DNA of 64,000 bases from Adiantum capillus-veneris. Lineage: Eukaryota; Streptophyta; Polypodiopsida; Polypodiales; Pteridaceae. Below are positions 20,989-33,418 of the stretch, piece after piece. Position 1 is the stretch's first letter. The number at the start of each line of letters is the position of its first letter. The position numbers were made by a program, and so were the translations under genes. The notes below the pieces were generated by a model. It worked only from the letters and a program-made list of their open reading frames with translations, was not told the DNA's origin and did not search any database. The stretch covers positions 23,024,991-23,088,990 of the forward strand of contig CM043942.1 in NCBI GenBank assembly GCA_014529385.2. Reading direction: 5' to 3'.

Positions 20989-22354
20989 GTTGGAATTATG
21001 GTTGCAAAAAACACACATAGCTTGGAGAAGACGAAGGAATCTCAAGGCACACAACAAAGAGTGTATTGCTTAGTGGACTTGATTTGTGTGGAGCTGATCC
21101 CCCCGCCAAGAGGATTTTGTATTATAGATTCTCCCATAAAGAGAGACTTGGTATAATACAATCTTTGTGTTCCTTGTTGTGACCTTGGTGATGCTATGAA
21201 GATGGAAAGCTTCATGAATCAGGAGCATAACAAAAACTTTGCAAAAAAATTAACCATCACCGACCTCAGTCCCAGGGCCTCAAATACCTTCAAAGGTGGA
21301 GAGAGCTAGCGGGGAATGAGGGTAGGGAAGAGGAAGAAGAAACATTCATAGGAGAAAGAAATAGTTCCTCACTTATCATTACTCTTCTTGATTATAGCAT
21401 AATAGCATATTAATGAAGATGGAGAAGATGGCAAGCTTAAGCATTGAAGCATGGCTCTTGGTTGGATTTTCATTCCATAGCCAAGAGTGTTGGTGTAGGC
21501 TCTCAACTTCTCAACAAGCTTGGAGAAGGAGATGGAGTTCTTGCACATTCACCAAGTGACAATCTTTGAAAAATGAGTGTGTGAGAGGTGTATACCCCCA
21601 AGCACACCCCTTGCTTCCCTTGAGTGACCTCTCAAGCTTGAAGCTCATTGGACCCCTCTCCTCCTAGCCAATCACATGCACAATGCATTTCAAGCACATG
21701 GGTAGCCTTTGGACAAGTGTCCTCCTTACCCCTTTGAGAGATTGAAAATATCTAGATTCTCCTAGCTTTGGGGATTTTCTCCTCCTTTGTAGGGTCTCGT
21801 TTTGTCACAAGCACCTTAACCTCCATGCACGGGAAGCTTCTCAAGAACCTTCCTCGTCAAGCATGACAAGAACCTCTAGTACCTTAGTCAGCAAGCACGA
21901 CAAGCACCTCAAGCACCTTAGTCACCAAGCATGATAAGCACCTCAAGCACCTTAGTCACCAAGCATGACAAGCACATCAAGCTTGGGTGGGGTTCCCACT
22001 AACCTTTGGAGGTCTTCAATGAAGCTAACCCTAAGGTCTTTAAGCTCCATTAGATGCACGTTGCTCTTTGATAGACTATTTTCTTTTGGACCCTTATTGA
22101 GATGTAACCATCTCTCCTCTTGGTCCCCTACTAAGATAAGTATAGAAGCACTTATTACACATTGCTCTTTGGTAGACCATCTCCTTTTGGACCCCTATTG
22201 AGATGTAACCATCTCTCCTTTTGTCCCCTGTTGAGATAGATATAGAAGAACATGTCTCTATTCTAACTCTTATTCCCCTTTTATTTTCCCATATTAAATG
22301 ATCAATTTAATATGAGAAAATCGTTCGTAAAGTTACATATTGTATTTTATGATA
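20988..22354 (-). repeat. LTR of the local gypsy family (-), possibly chimeric with a copia LTR end
   Basis: From ~21,070 to 22,354 the sequence matches in order the LTRs at 31,433-32,994 and 58,860-60,441 (for example the blocks around GGAGC.G.TCCCCC.CC, 'GAGAGCTA.CGGGG.ATGAG' and 'CCATATTAAATGATCA'). Its low-coordinate end, TGTTGGAATTATGG, is copia-like and abuts a primer-site-like sequence. So it is either a gypsy LTR inserted in the copia LTR or a chimeric LTR. It contains short repeats of 'AAGCACCTTAGTCACCAAGCA' type (21,890-21,975). Confidence 0.6.
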
Positions 22355-22456
22355 AGCAGTAACAACCACTTAGTGAAACAATGTCCTCAGACAGAGATCA
22401 CTCACCTGAATGCATATTGTCTTGACTGTGGTGTCATTCACTTGATCCCCGAATGT

Positions 22457-23105
22457 TGTCGGGGGATATGTGTTCGCTACGTGAGCCAGGCAGGTGCCAG
22501 GCCTCTAGTTGTGGGAGGTGTGAAAGAGAGAGAACAAGAACAACAGATGTGATTGAATCTGGAAATCACCATAATCATCAATTAATTGATTAAAGCTTTG
22601 AGTACAACTTAATTCTTAGCCAAGGCGGGCTGTTAACAGCACCGTCACTTGGATCATCTACTAACTAGGAGTTTAAGCTCCCGTTTATAGGATTAACCGG
22701 GCCGTTAACGACACCGGACTTAACAAAATGCTTAATCAACCTTCAGACTGCTGTCGGTGATGAGATTTCCTTATGTCGCTTTATCTGCCTCATTTACCTA
22801 ATTCTACTCATTGCCTCAATCTTTATGCTTCATTTATTTCTTGATTCGCTTCGACAAGTTTCTCGCATTGCTTGCTTCTTGTTAAAGCTCGAGAGGGAGA
22901 GAGAAAGAAGCTTTGCCTTTCTTAAGCTTCTCCTTCTTCAAGCTTGTTCCCCTACAATTCCCTTCGCCAAGAGAGAGATCCTTTACTCTTGCCGAGCATG
23001 AGACCGAGAGAGAGGGTTCTTTGCCCTTGCTCCCTTCTTCTTTTCCTCCTTGCCCTCGTTATCTCCCCTTTTTGTCTTGCCTTATTGCTCTAGCACGGAT
23101 CCTTC

Positions 23106-23145
<40 letters not shown>

Positions 23146-24564
23146 CCCCTCGGCCCTCCTCGCCTTGGTCCTCCTCTTCTTGCTTCGTTGATAGATCCTT
23201 GAGCTCCCTACTTTCACGTTTTGCTTCTCTAATGAATCTCATGCAAAAGCCCCCTCCTATTATTAGCGTGCCCCCTCCCATCAATAGCGCCACCGCTACT
23301 GACGTGGCATGGGAAGGGGTGCTATGACGTGGCAATTGCGGATCTCGACCACCAGCGCGAAACCCGTCGGAAGTCTTGCCGAAAAGAGGCGCCTTGGTGA
23401 GTTGAGCGCTTTCTTCTCCATGCTCGCGGTCTCCCGAGTGCTACTGCAGCCTGCGCGAGCGCAAACGATCGCTCTCACTTGTCTGCTGCCGTCCCTCCAT
23501 GCTCCATCCCTTTTTTTCCTTTTCCTACTCAAAAAATCTCCCTTTTAATTTCTTGGGTGGCCTTTGAACCCCTTTGGGCGGCCAACTCCTTTGTAAGGGC
23601 ACCACATTTGGCATACAACTCCACGAAGAGGCGGAACTTTGGGTCCTCAATCAATGCCTTTCACATGGAAGCTGAATCAGACCCTCTCTCTCTCTCTGGC
23701 TACAAGCTCTGTGAAGTAAGAATTGGCATACATGCCGGCCAAAGCATTGCCAAGCACAACTTATTTCTCTCGGCAGTCCTTGGCTAATAATGTCTTCATG
23801 AATTTCAATGTCGTAAAGTCTTGAATAGTGCCACATGCCCGCAAGATGCAAGTATAAGTGATTGCATTTGACGGAAGGTCTTCCCATCACATTCAGTCAA
23901 AGATGGTCAGACTAGCCAGGCATTGCCAATTACGACTACCACCGGCCAACATTGGCCATTCATTGGCGTACATATTGATTAAAGCACTGCTATCTCAAGC
24001 ACTTATTCTGTTGAAACCAAACCCCTTACTGCTTCTCAAAACTCCCAGACGAAACACCGACCGAGCGGATCAAACTGGTACGGAGCCAGCCCCCGACAAA
24101 TCTTTAAAGGCTAATATCTTGGCAACCGGAACTCTGATCGCTGATCTGTAAGACCGATGCGCTCCACAAAGTGAGCACTTCAGGCCCGTGCATTCATTTC
24201 ATTTCTATCACCTCAGTTGCAGTTGCCCAATCCGGTACGGATTTGCAATCGACTTAAACTTCAAACTACAATAACTTCATCATTGTAGTTCCAATCGACG
24301 AGCCGTAAAGACAGGTTGGTAGAGCACTTCAATCACTGCAATTCTAGGTCATAATCTTCCATCTATGCTCACTTCAAGCATACTCATTTGTGGAATCATT
24401 AAGGCATATGTTGGCCCTTTTAAGTCGCATCTAGCATACATTAATCATTAGGCTTGGCTTGTTAACAAGCCCTGATCACTGACCATTAGTTGTGTAGGCC
24501 TTAAAGAAGCTTATGTTGCATTTCTTTGCTCTTTTTCTCTTCATGGTAGCGGAGCTGCACGACA
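22457..24564 (-). repeat. 3' LTR (2,108 bp)
   Basis: Collinear with 27,410-29,550, with the main indel near 28,085-28,125, where the other copy has extra sequence. It holds a (GA)n array (23,107-23,140), two copies of TGACGTGGCA (23,300-23,309 and 23,325-23,334) and a TATA-like CTATAAAC (22,683-22,690, minus). Confidence 0.9.
23300..23334 (+). promoter_or_regulatory. Paired TGACGTGGCA bZIP-type sites in the LTR
   Basis: Two identical 10-mers 25 bp apart with the ACGTGGC core known from plant abscisic-acid and G-box/bZIP elements. Their use here is inference. Confidence 0.45.
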
Positions 24565-25153
24565 TCCACGCCCTCTAAACCTGCACAGCCTCCGGTCTAT
24601 GCCAACAACACTTCAATCTGTATCTGCTACAGGTACCTTAAGCTCTTTTCCATCATCAGACTCACGTAACTGGTAAACATATGAAAAAAAATGAAAGAAG
24701 GCTTATACCCTAACATCAATTGTCTAGCTTAATCATTACGTAGCTGCCCATCAAAAATCTCTGAACCACATCTGTCATATCTTCAAATCATTCAATCATG
24801 GATAACTTGTTTAGTGAACCCCGCCAGACTCAAGTGCTCCAGTTACTTATGCAAACGGCTTGACCATTAAGATCTCTTTAAGGAACCCTGTCAAGCTTAA
24901 GTATGCCTTACTCTGTCTGCACGCGGAATGGCCGTCAAGTCCTTTACCTCAAGTTCTGGTAGCAGAACCAACTCAAAATATGTGAAGATACTTCATCAAT
25001 TGTCCAAAGAAGTCAGCTAGAAGCCAGCCATATAATCTTATTGAATTTATAACCAAAACTATTCTGACTTAGCATAATCTAGAAACCAAAACCTTGTGCC
25101 ATGCAACCTGCTACATCAGATAGCTGGTACTCCTCAAATCAGCAACTGGCACT
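24565..25153. other. Untranslated 3' internal region of the gag-only element
   Basis: Nearly 590 bp between the gag stop and the 3' LTR. No frame of note was seen and no repeat. Confidence 0.5.
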
Positions 25154-27364
25154 TTAGTAGCCCCCGGGATCAAACGGGAAACTAATCATCTGTCCCACTG
25201 TGAGCATTCCTTTACAAAATTTGCACCATCCTCCAGGATCATAGGGAATATACAAGAATTTCCAATCATTACAGCATAAACATACGTTAACCCACAAATA
25301 TTCATACAAACCCCCTGGATCATATGGCTTATAAGTCAATTGCCCAGGATCATGCATATATCTGTCACCTCCTAGGTCAAAAGCTAGCTCAAAATCCCCT
25401 ACATCATAGGGTAACATCAGATTCCATATAGCATCAGGTAGCATCAGATACTGCCAAATCCCGTGTGCAACTGGCTCATTCAATTGTTGATCATCAATCA
25501 CAGGTAAAAGCATTGGCAGTCCACCTTCACTCTCACTAGTATTGGAATCCCAATCATGCATATCTGAATACATCAAGTCTCTGGTAAAATCCTCTTCATT
25601 AGGCTCAAAAGATGCATCTGAAAAAAATTCTCTATCTCATAGAGGCTCAAAATCAAGTAGTGCATCATCTAACAACTGCATCAGATCATCATCGACTGCA
25701 TCTGAACAAACTTTCTCATACATGAATATAGATTGATTGGTATCCTTAGCATCTGTATTTGAGAACCCTTCCAAAGCTTCGTCCAATAAGCACATAAGGT
25801 CAAGGTCCACCGCTTGAGAAGGTTCCTCCATCTTGCACATCTCAGGTTGTTGTAAACTAAGATTTCCACATATGACATGCATACTAAACGCATCTGCAGT
25901 ATGCTCTTCAATTCTTTCACCCTCATCCAAATATCTTTGCACTTCTGCAGCACAAAGTTCAGCATGCACATTGAAAATTTCATCTACTGCCCTGTCTGTA
26001 TCATCAGCACAATGAAACCAATCATATTCAACATCAAGAGATTGCACTTCACTATGCACCCCCTTTGAATCAGCATCATCAAGTTCATGATCATTCTGCC
26101 ACAATGTGAGCCCTGTGTCACAAATTCTTGATAGAGAAGAGGTTTTCTCCCTCTCTAAATCACCAGCAAGTTCAGGATCAGTCTGCCAGATCGGTAGCTC
26201 TAGGTCACAAAAGCGTGTCAAAGGAGTCTGCACCCCCTCTGAATCATCATAATCACGTTCAAGATCAATTTTCCAATTTGGTAGCTGTGCTTCACAAAAG
26301 CTTGTCAATGAAGGAGTCTGCACCCCCTCTGAATCAAGCACATAATCTTGCTTAACCAAGTCCTCAAAATCTGGTACATCCAAATTCGATAAATCTGGTA
26401 TACCAAAAACCATGGTCCTGCTGCTCTCAACAGCAGCCCTGCTTTGACCTATGACATCTGTATCATTAATCAACTCTTTGATAAAACCTGTACCAGTATC
26501 ATCAATCACATCTATGGTAGAATCTGTACCAAAAACATTTTGCTCTAATTCTGGTTTAGTAGCAAAAGTATCAGTTGTAACTGAATCTTCCCGCATGTCT
26601 ACCTGAATACAACTGCACTCATTCATCTGCACATCTTCATGAGCTTTAGCCAATTCATTGTCTTGATCCCATGTTTTCTTTTCTTCCTGTACTACAGGTA
26701 TATGTTCTTTGAAAAATTTACCCTGTGTAGTTTGAGGCTGTAGAGACTCACCCTCAAGGACTTCTACTTCATGCAAGGCATTGGCAAACCCCAACTTTTC
26801 ATACACAGCTTTGACTATGTCTTCATCATTAGCCTGTAAGAAAGTAGCATCCTGCATAATAAACTCATCAATCACAGCTTCTAACTTTGATCGTACTTAT
26901 CCTCGAATATCTGCGTAGTCCGGTAGACTTACACTCTGTTCTTGATAGCATTCATACTGCTCATAACTTACCTGTACCATAGCTTCTTTGAAATACTCCC
27001 AGTTGCCGCTGCAGGCTCTGGTAACCTCTTCAATCTGCTCCTTCACATCTGAACTCACTAACTGCTCAAAAGATTGGATCATCAATTCTTCTGGTATCCC
27101 TCTTACCTTGGTCTCCAGCTCATAGCACTCTAGGTATCCCTCTGGATCGTATCCATCAAAGAGTCGTCTCTCATCATATACTGCATCTAAAGCTGCATCC
27201 AAAGCTTCATCGATTTGATTTTTCTTCTTTACGGTCTCTATTTCAAGCAAAGATCCTTGAACCAATTGCAGCATCTTTGCAAAATCTAGAACCGTTGACT
27301 TATCATCAAAACCGTTCTCACTTAACTCTGCAATCATCTTCATCATTTGCTCTAAATTCTCCAT
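25154..27364 (-). pseudogene. Acidic gag-like protein with two in-frame stops (~737 codons)
   Basis: One frame runs from ATG 27,364 (MENLEQMMKMIAELSENGF) to a stop at 25,154, broken only by TAA at 26,897 and TGA at 25,637. The first ~155 residues are helical, with FEQLVSSDVKEQIEEVTRA and WEYFKEAMVQVSYEQYE, resembling a gag or capsid-like helical domain. The rest is strongly acidic with repeated modules around ETTSLSR.CD / SEGVQTP.T.FC..(Q/E)LP.W. The C-terminus has three (Y/F)DPGG motifs (KPYDPGGLYEY, IPYDPGGWCKF, FPFDPGGY-stop). The two stops may be decay or readthrough sites. I do not recognise a named family. Confidence 0.6.
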
Positions 27365-27409
27365 CTTTACCTCCCACCCCGGCTCGTTTCGTGTCGAGTT
27401 CACCAAAGA

Positions 27410-28052
27410 TGTCGGGGGATATGTGTTCGCTACGTAAGCCCGGGCCTCTGGCTGTGGGAGGTGTGAAAGAGAGAGAACAAGAACAACAGATGTAACTGAA
27501 TCTGGAAATCACCGTAATCATCAATTAATTGATTAAAGCTTTAAGTACGACTTAATTCTTAGCCAAGGCGGGCTGTTAACAGCACCGTCACTTGGATCAT
27601 CTACTAACTAGGAGTTTAAGCTCCTATTTACAGGATTAACCGGGCCGCTAACGACACCGGACTTAACAAAATGCTTAATCAACCTTCAGACTGCCGTCGG
27701 TGATGAGATTCCCTTATGTTGCTTTATGTGCCTCATTTACCTAATTCTGCTCATTGCCTCAATCGTTATGCTTCAATTATTGCTTGATTTGATTTGACAA
27801 GTTTCTTGCATTGCTTGCTTCTTATTCAAGCTCGAGAGGGAGAGAGAAAGAAGCTTTGCCTTTCTTAAGCTTCTCCTTCTTCAAGCTTGTTCCCCTACAA
27901 TTCCCTTCGCCAAGAGAGAGATCCTTTACTCTTGCCGAGCATGAGAGCGAGAGAGATGGTTCTTTACCCTTGCTCCCTTCTTCTTTTCCTCCTTGCCCTC
28001 GTTGTCTCCCCTTTTTGTCTTGCCTTATTGCTCTAGCACGGATCCTTCACAA

Positions 28053-28087
<35 letters not shown>

Positions 28088-29550
28088 CCTCTCTTGCTTT
28101 GATTGGAGATGGAGAGAGAGAGACCTCCCCTCGGCTCTCCTCGCCTTGGTCCTCCTCTTCTTGCTTCGTTGATAGATCCTTGAGCTCCCTAATTTCACGT
28201 TTTGCTTCCGTAATGAATCTCATGCAAAAGCCCCCTCCTATTATTAGCGTGCCCCCTCCCATCAATAGCGTCGCCGCTACTGACGTGGCACGGGAAGGGG
28301 TGCTATGATGTGGGAGTTGCGGATCTCGACCAGCACAAAACCCACCGGGAGTCATGCCGAAAAGAGGCGCCTTGGTGAGCTGAGCGCTTTCTTCTCCATG
28401 CTTCCGGTCTCCCGAGCGCTACTGTGGCCTGCGCCGCGAGCGCAAATGATCATGCGCTCTCACCTGTCTGCTGCCGTCCGGCCATGCTCCATCCCTTTTT
28501 TTCCTTTTCCCACTCAAAACATCTCCCTTTTAATTTCTTGGGTGGCCTTTGAACCCCTTTGGGCGGCCAATTCCTTTGTAAGGGCACCACATTTGGCATA
28601 CAACTCCACGAAGGGGCGGAACTTTGGGTCCTCAATCAATGCCTTGTCACATGGAAGCTGAATCAGACCCTCTCTCTCTCCGGCTACAAGCTCTGTGAAG
28701 TAAGAATTGGCATACATGCCGGCCAAAGCATTGCCAAGCACAACTTATTTCTCTCGGCAGTCCTTGGCTAATAATCTCTTCATGAATTTCAATGTCGTAA
28801 AGTCTTGAATAGTGCCATATGCCCGCAAGATGCAAGTATAAGTGATTGTATTTGACGGAAGGTCTTCCCATCACATTCAGTCAAAGATGGTCAGACTAGC
28901 CAGGCATTGCCAATTACGACTACCGTCGGCCAACATTGGCCAGTCATTGGCGTACATATTGATTAAAGCACTGCTATCCCAAGCACTTATTCTTTTGTAA
29001 CCAAACCCCTTACTGCTGCTGCTCAAAAATCCTAGACGGAACACTGATCGAGCGGATCAAACTGGTACGGATCCGCCCCGGCGAATCTTTAAAGGCTAAT
29101 ATCTTGGCAACCGGAACTCCGATCGCTGATCTGTAAAGACCGACGCGCTCCACAAAGTGAGCACTTCAGGCCCGTCCATTCATTTCATTTCTGTCACCTC
29201 AGTTGCAGCTGCCCAATCCGGTTCGGATCTACAATCAACTTAAACTTCAAACTGCAATAACTTCTTCATCGTAGCTCCAATCGACGAGCCGTAAAGACAG
29301 GTTGGTAGAGCACTTCAAGCACTGCAATTCTAGGTCATAATCTTCCATCTATGCTCACTTCAAGAATACTCATTTTTGGCATCATTAAGGCATATGTTGT
29401 CCCTTTTAAGCAGCATCTAGCATACATTAATCATTAGGCTTGGCTTGTTAACAAGCCCTGATCACTGACCATTAGTTGTGTAGGCTTTAAAGAAGCTTAT
29501 CTTGCATTTCTCTGCTCTTTTTCTCTTCATGGTAGCGGAGCTGCACGACA
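27410..29550 (-). repeat. 5' LTR (2,141 bp)
   Basis: Direct repeat of 22,457-24,564. It keeps one TGACGTGGCA (28,281-28,290); the second site has decayed to TGATGTGGGA. (GA)n lies at 28,056-28,085. The TATA-like site of the other LTR reads CTGTAAATAGG here. Confidence 0.9.
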
Positions 29551-31432
29551 CTGTCCAAAAAACCTAACCCAAATCAAAAAGTTCAAAATGAATGTCTCGA
29601 GAATCATTCAGCTACCTAGTAGCTCGTAAAACCAAAATGTTGTACTAGTTCAAGTAATTACGAGAGTGCAAGCTCAAAAGGAAGCTAATGAGAACCCAAA
29701 GATAGAGAGAACGGAAATGGATGTGAGTCCAGAGACGGGTGAGCCAAAGACCAACGCACCTAGTCAAAAAACCAAGAGAAAATGGAATAGCTGGAAAGCT
29801 AAAAAGGCTAGGATGAAAGCACGTAGGGAACCAAGAGCCGAAATCCCTAGCTGAGGAGCTCACCCAAGCTAAAGAGAAGATAAGACAACATGAGGAAAGG
29901 GTTGTACCTTCTCTTACATAGACGTCTCAACCTCCAAAATAACCATCCACAGATGAGAAATCGAGAAGTGCTAGTTCAGGAGGATCAGTATTGGTTGAGA
30001 AAGTCAATGAGCCATTAGATGCCCTCTTGAATGCTTATGAAATGTGGCTTTAAAAAAACCAAATCCCTCTTGAATGCTTATGAAATGTGGCTTAAAAACA
30101 ACCAAATCCAAGAACAAAGGTGGATGACATATCCATATTTGAAACTAGGAAAGAAAAGTCTTGAAATGTGCCAAAATTTTATTCAAGAAGCCCAATCTTT
30201 ACAGGAACCACCAGACATCAAGATGTGATCCTTGTCCCACCTACACCAGTAACCCCACAAAACCAGAAACAAATAGAGCCAAATCCAATCCACGAGCATG
30301 GAGCAAAGCTCAAGGCCCTTGCATCAGAACCAAGGATAGTGTTGAATACCATGGATAAATCTTTTGAGGAGTTTCACCTAGCTATACCTGAGAGTTGTAA
30401 AGAAATAGATGGTCTTGACAAATTGTGGAAACAAGTCAGAGAGGCCAATGAAGCTAGTGAGCTAAGAAGACGAGTAAATTGGATTGGTGATGGTAGAGGA
30501 GTGTTTCTTCCACCAATAAAGGAAATTAAGACTCAATCTCAAATGAATCTAGAAGTTCAATAGTATTGGGGAGACAAAGGATTTGTATAGTCTATGGACA
30601 GTCAACCCCATTCGCTAAGAACACTACCGTCCTATACGGGAGAGTACGAGGCCAAGTCAAATGTCATTATAGTCCTATCATAGAGACTATCTTCCAATAA
30701 GGTCATTGATTCAAAAGGGTTAATAGATATTCTATCTACCTTAGTCACATGTATAATAACGTTAACCCAGTTGCTCAGAATAAGACCAAACATGTGGACT
30801 ATTGTGGGTAAATGTCTCAAAAAATTTGGTGTGAAAGACCCAACAACTCAAAGAAAAAAAGGGATCAAAGAGATTGAAATGCCTTAGCTAAACACTAAGC
30901 CAGTGCCATTAAACAAGGTTGGGGAGTATTATGAGGGAGAAGATGAGAACACCACTCTTCCTGTGGAATTCCAAGGTGTAAAATCCATCGCAACAAAAGA
31001 GATCTAGAAAAAATGGAGAAAACCAACAGTGAGGGATACCAAGATGAAACTGTACCTTGCAGACGGACACATGGAAATTCCCATAGGATTGCTAGAAAAA
31101 GTAGCTATTACTTCTTGCAGCATTGAGTATAAGCATACCTTTGCTATTTTTTACTTTGGCAAGAACAACAACTATGACATCATTCTAGGAAGATCATTCA
31201 TGAGGCAATTGAAAATGGCCCACGATTGGGGTTATGACCATATCTACCTGAGACACATGGAAACCACAACAAGGATGAACTTGAAAGACCATAGCTACAA
31301 GGACATGAACCAAACATCGGTTGAGGAGTTTGATTCTCCTATGACAATAGGATTAGAACTTCCAGCCTGGTTGGGTAAGCCTAAAGAACTGTGGATGTGG
31401 AGCTTTGCATTGAAAAAGTCTAAAGAGGGAGA
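29551..31432 (+). pseudogene. Gypsy-type gag/protease remnant upstream of an LTR
   Basis: Plus-strand scraps in several frames: VQAQKEANENPKIERTEMDV..KRKWNSWKAKKARMKARRE (29,666-29,854), a Pro/Gln-rich stretch and EEFHLAIPESCKEIDGLDKLW (30,168-30,563), and 31,029-31,432, which ends in YDIILGRSFMRQLKMAHDWG. That last block is typical of the C-terminal part of plant retroelement aspartic proteases (ILGR.F). The DTG/DSG catalytic motif was not found. A polypurine tract (AAAGAGGGAGA) then leads into the LTR at 31,433. The remnant would belong to an element sharing the LTR family of its right neighbour. Confidence 0.6.
30021..30106 (+). repeat. 43-bp tandem duplication
   Basis: CCCTCTTGAATGCTTATGAA.. 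occurs twice in a row (from 30,021 and 30,064), differing by a small indel in the A-rich part. Confidence 0.85.
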
Positions 31433-32994
31433 TGTCATAAAATGTAAAATCTAACCAACCCAAATTATTTTCTCATACTAAACTGATCATTTAATGTGGG
31501 AGAATAAACGGGAACAAGGGTTAGGATATAGACATGTGCTTATGGATCTATCTCAACACGAGGCCAAAGTCAAAGGGTCCAATTTGAGAGATGGTTTGTC
31601 AAAGAGCAATGCTAGAATAGATCTTGAAAGACCTTCGGGTTAGCTTCATTAAAGACCTCCAATGGTTAGTGTAAAAGTCATTAGACCTTAGGTTAAGCTA
31701 GACTTATGCTTGAGGTACTTGATGATTAAAATGCATGTTATGCTTGAAGCTAAGGTGCATGCTTAAGCTAGACATCAACTTCAAAAGTCAAATCAATCCC
31801 TACAAGGAGGGGGCAAGCCCTTGAAGCTAGGGACATGAGTGAGAGGGAGCCCATACTCTTGTTAAGCTTGTACTTGCTAACTTAGGTGCTTGAGAAGCTT
31901 CCCATGCTTTGGGGGGGGCGGGGGGGGGGGGGGGGGGGTAAGGTGCTTGAGGAGCTTGAGTCAAAAAAAGTGCCCTACAAAGGAGGGGGCAATCCCCAAA
32001 TCTAGGGGAATTATTTGACCAACCCAAAGGACACCACTTCCGCAAGGTGCACAAGGACACATGTCAAGCTTTCCCAATGCTTAGCCACATGGGGTGCCTG
32101 AATCCTATTGTCTAGGCTAAAGAGGGGTCCAATAATCATTTATTTATTTATTTTAATTAATTTTCTAAAGAATTTTCCAAGCCCTCTCTCTCACGGGGGA
32201 GAGGACACTTGTCCAAATGCTACCATGTTTGCTTGATATGCACTATGCATGTGATTGGCTAGGGTTACAGGGGTCCAATCAAATGCAAGATTTAGCTACA
32301 ATGAGGGGTCGACCAAAGCAAGCTAGGGGTGTTCTTGGGGGGTATACTCTCTATCACACAATCACATGCTCATTCTTGCTTGGCAAAGTGCAAGAGCTCC
32401 ATCTCCTTCTCCAAGCTTGTTGTTGAGAAGTTGAGAGCCTACACCAACACTCTTGGTTAAGGAATGTAAATCCAACCAAGATCCATGCTCCAATGCTTAA
32501 GCTTTCCATCTTCTTCCTCATCATTAATATGCTATTATGCTATGCTATTCAAGAAGAGTGATGATAAGTGAGAAGCTATCTTCGTATGTTACTCCTTCTT
32601 TCCCTTCCCTATCTTCATGGGCCACTAGCTCTCTCCACTTCGAAGGTGTTTGAGGCCTTGGGACTGAGGTCGAGGATGGTTAATGCTTTTACAAAGATTA
32701 TGTTATGCTCTTGATGCATGAATCTTTCCATCTTCATTGCATCACTATGTCACGAGGAACACAAAGATTGAACTGTACCAAGTCTCTCTTGATGGAAGAA
32801 TCTACCGGTCCTCAACTGTTTTCATGTTCTCTAATTCTCTCTCTTGCAAAAGTATTGTTCATTCCAGTTAAATAAGTTTAATGGCTATGTTGCTACCGCT
32901 AAATAAGTTCACCCTCTATGCTCCCAAAGTAGTCTTATGACCCTAATTCTCTTAATTCCTCTATTCTCAAAGTTCATAGGCCATTGCCATTACA
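31433..32994 (+). repeat. LTR of the gypsy family (1,562 bp), shared by two internal regions
   Basis: It starts TGTCATAAAAT after a polypurine tract and ends ..CATTACA right before a primer binding site. It therefore acts as 3' LTR for the sequence on its left and 5' LTR for the element on its right. Matches 38,097-39,391, 58,860-60,441 (inverted) and 21,070-22,354 (inverted). It contains a poly-G tract at 31,911-31,938. Confidence 0.85.
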
Positions 32995-32995
32995 T

Positions 32996-33007
32996 TGGTA
33001 TTAGAGC
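32996..33007 (+). promoter_or_regulatory. Primer binding site of the gypsy element
   Basis: TGGTATTAGAGC, one mismatch from the initiator-Met-tRNA site TGGTATCAGAGC found in the sister element at 62,801. Confidence 0.8.
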
Positions 33008-33418
33008 TAGTGGTTTCTCTTTTCTTACTTAAGAAGAGAGGTCCTTAGGTTGTCCATGAAAGGTTGGACATGTGCATTGCAATAGGGTAAGTGGGACAAG
33101 GATCTATTATCTTGATTGAGAAGGACTTAGTTTGAGATACACTGTTGGGACTTATAGTCTTAATAATGGAGTCTCTCGGGGTTTGCTTTTGGCTTAACCA
33201 TTATTGAGCTATGAGCAAACTCAACAATAACCATAATCAATCGAGAAATTTTAGACCCTCTCCACTAGTCTTTGCAATCAACGGACTCTAAACCACAAGT
33301 ATGGCTACTTGAGAACTAATTTTCAAAGGTAAAGAAGAGTAGCGACTAAGATTTTTGAGGGTACCAAAGCACAAAGTAATCTATACATAAGTTTAATTAG
33401 CATGGATGACAATAACCA

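Larger units (their letters stand above)
22457..29550 (-). mobile_element. Complete gag-only LTR retrotransposon with 2.1 kb LTRs
   Basis: Two long direct repeats, 22,457-24,564 and 27,410-29,550, bound an internal region of 2.8 kb. On the minus strand each LTR starts TGTCGTGCAGC and ends ATCCCCCGACA, with a perfect TGTCG/CGACA terminal inverted repeat. GAGGGCGTGGA precedes the 3' LTR as a weak polypurine tract. The only coding region is an acidic gag-like frame. No polymerase was seen, so it is non-autonomous (inference). Flanking bases (AATGT and CTGTC) do not form a target duplication. Confidence 0.85.

Noticed and set aside
24240-24320. tRNA-like or other structured RNA genes
   Set aside because: No cloverleaf with paired arms or A/B boxes could be supported here or elsewhere by eye; a tRNAscan run would decide.
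22457-29550. Segmental duplication of host DNA (two 2.1 kb repeats)
   Set aside because: TG..CA ends, the TGTCG/CGACA inverted termini and a gag-like internal frame make LTRs the better reading.
31029-31454. A stand-alone 141-codon gene
   Set aside because: The ILGRSFMRQL block and the polypurine tract at its end show it is the protease end of a retroelement.
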